DNA of 14,600 nucleotides from Candidatus Benthicola azotiphorus (GTDB lineage Bacteria > Gemmatimonadota > Gemmatimonadetes > Palauibacterales > Palauibacteraceae), in contig CANPVW010000282.1 in the NCBI GenBank assembly GCA_947581745.1, positions 1-14,600 of the forward strand, written 5' to 3'. Positions 14,016 to 14,600 of the stretch are shown here, one piece after another; within the stretch, counting starts at the first letter, position 1; the number at the start of each line of letters is the position of its first letter. A program made the position numbers and the translations under genes. The notes beneath the pieces were generated by a model, which worked only from the letters and a program-made list of their open reading frames with translations, was not told where the DNA came from and made no database searches.

Positions 14016-14600
14016 ATGGAACTGACGGGTCGGGAAGCATTCGGACATGGGGGCCTGGAGGGATCTCTCGCGAGGTCTCGAGAGGACTGGGGGATCGATG
14101 ATCTCGCGGACCTGTTCCGTGACGGTCGGGCCCGCGGGCTCAGCCTGATGCACGTGGGCGGAGATGGGTGGCTGAAGCGGCTCGACTTCATGCCGCACGA
14201 CGAGGGGCGCCTGCGCAGGATCTGCGAGGCGGGCGAGCGGGCTGACGGGTCCAGCCTGTTCCCCGGGTCCGGGATCCCCGCCGGGGCCTCGGACATAGTC
14301 CTGCGGCCGAGAATCGAATCCGCGTTCCTCGATCCGTTCTCGGAGGTTCCGACGCTGGTTCTGATGTGCAGCCATTCGGGTCCCGACGGCAATCCGCTGC
14401 CCCAGTCCCCGGACACGATCGTTCGCCGGGCGATGGACCGTCTGCGCGAGCAGACGGGGATCGAGCTGCTCGCGCTCGGCGAAGTGGAGTACTTCCTGGG
14501 CAAGCGGCGTGACGAGAGCGACATCTACGGCGCGGACGATCGGGGATACCACGCGGTGTCGCCCTTCGTATTCGGAGAACCGCTGCGGCGGAGGGCTCTC
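14016..14600 (+). CDS. glutamine synthetase family protein (partial, 3' end beyond window)
   Basis: The first 195 residues of a glutamine synthetase-type enzyme, which would join ammonia to glutamate using ATP. The N-terminal beta-grasp domain (about 28-120) carries ADGSSLFPGSG (76-86) and LDPFSEVPTLVLMCS (105-119). The catalytic domain then opens with GEVEYFL (155-161), in which Glu156 and Glu158 match the two metal-binding glutamates of classical GS. GYHAVSPF (178-185) is the counterpart of the GGYFPVPP segment. The sequence is diverged from GlnA of proteobacteria, and the expected full length is about 450-500 residues. The remaining active-site residues lie outside the window, so a gamma-glutamyl-amine ligase cannot be excluded. 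I chose the ATG at 14016, with CAGAGG 8 bases upstream. A GTG two codons earlier has too little spacing. It follows the asnA terminator. Confidence 0.88.
   Translation, partial: MELTGREAFGHGGLEGSLARSREDWGIDDLADLFRDGRARGLSLMHVGGDGWLKRLDFMPHDEGRLRRICEAGERADGSSLFPGSGIPAGASDIVLRPRIESAFLDPFSEVPTLVLMCSHSGPDGNPLPQSPDTIVRRAMDRLREQTGIELLALGEVEYFLGKRRDESDIYGADDRGYHAVSPFVFGEPLRRRAL

Noticed and set aside
12646..14040. 464-residue minus-strand open frame opposite asnA
   Set aside because: It lies entirely across asnA, its terminator and the GS start. The intrinsic terminator and asnA motifs show that the plus strand is the coding one.
1..14600. CRISPR array, toxin-antitoxin, phage-defence or mobile-element system
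   Set aside because: I found no regularly spaced repeats, no transposase, integrase or nuclease motifs, and no small antitoxin-like gene pairs. Every substantial gene belongs to a known family or to a plausible diverged relative of one.

Overview
This is a 14.6 kb stretch of very GC-rich bacterial chromosome with dense, ordinary gene packing. I see no rRNA, tRNA, CRISPR array, insertion sequence, integrase or phage gene. The gene content (HrcA, Obg, DprA, HemW, DnaJ, an HU protein ending in AGKGLKDRV, a lipid-anchored rhodanese and a Bacteroidetes-like AsnA) suggests a free-living, high-GC member of the Gemmatimonadota or a neighbouring phylum. That placement is an inference from protein flavour only. 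No taxonomic marker gene is present.

Layout. Positions 1-192 hold an intrinsic terminator that serves the minus-strand HU gene (193-486), which has its own recognisable sigma-70-type promoter (542-570). A minus-strand DUF1295 membrane protein (654-1457) diverges from a plus-strand rhodanese lipoprotein (1613-2086). From 2113 to 9186 runs a tight plus-strand cluster: type II L-asparaginase, a CMD/AhpD-like protein, Obg GTPase, a short DprA, HemW, the heat-shock repressor HrcA and DnaJ. Most of its junctions abut or overlap, so it is probably one translationally coupled transcript. A DinB/YfiT-like protein (9304-9837) follows.

Next comes a secreted protein (10117-11196). I read it as a copper type II monooxygenase-fold protein related to peptidylglycine alpha-hydroxylating monooxygenase (PHM), with all six expected copper ligands in order. 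A convergent minus-strand cysteine-desulfurase-like PLP enzyme (11219-12454) faces it across a small hairpin.

The right end is a nitrogen-assimilation region. AsnA, the ammonia-dependent asparagine synthetase (12781-13917), lies downstream of an AT-rich control region with an inverted repeat. A strong intrinsic terminator (13942-13972) follows, and then a glutamine synthetase family gene that runs off the window (14016 onward).

I found no clear undescribed multi-gene system. The most interesting items are the PHM-like copper protein and the operator-like repeat ahead of asnA.
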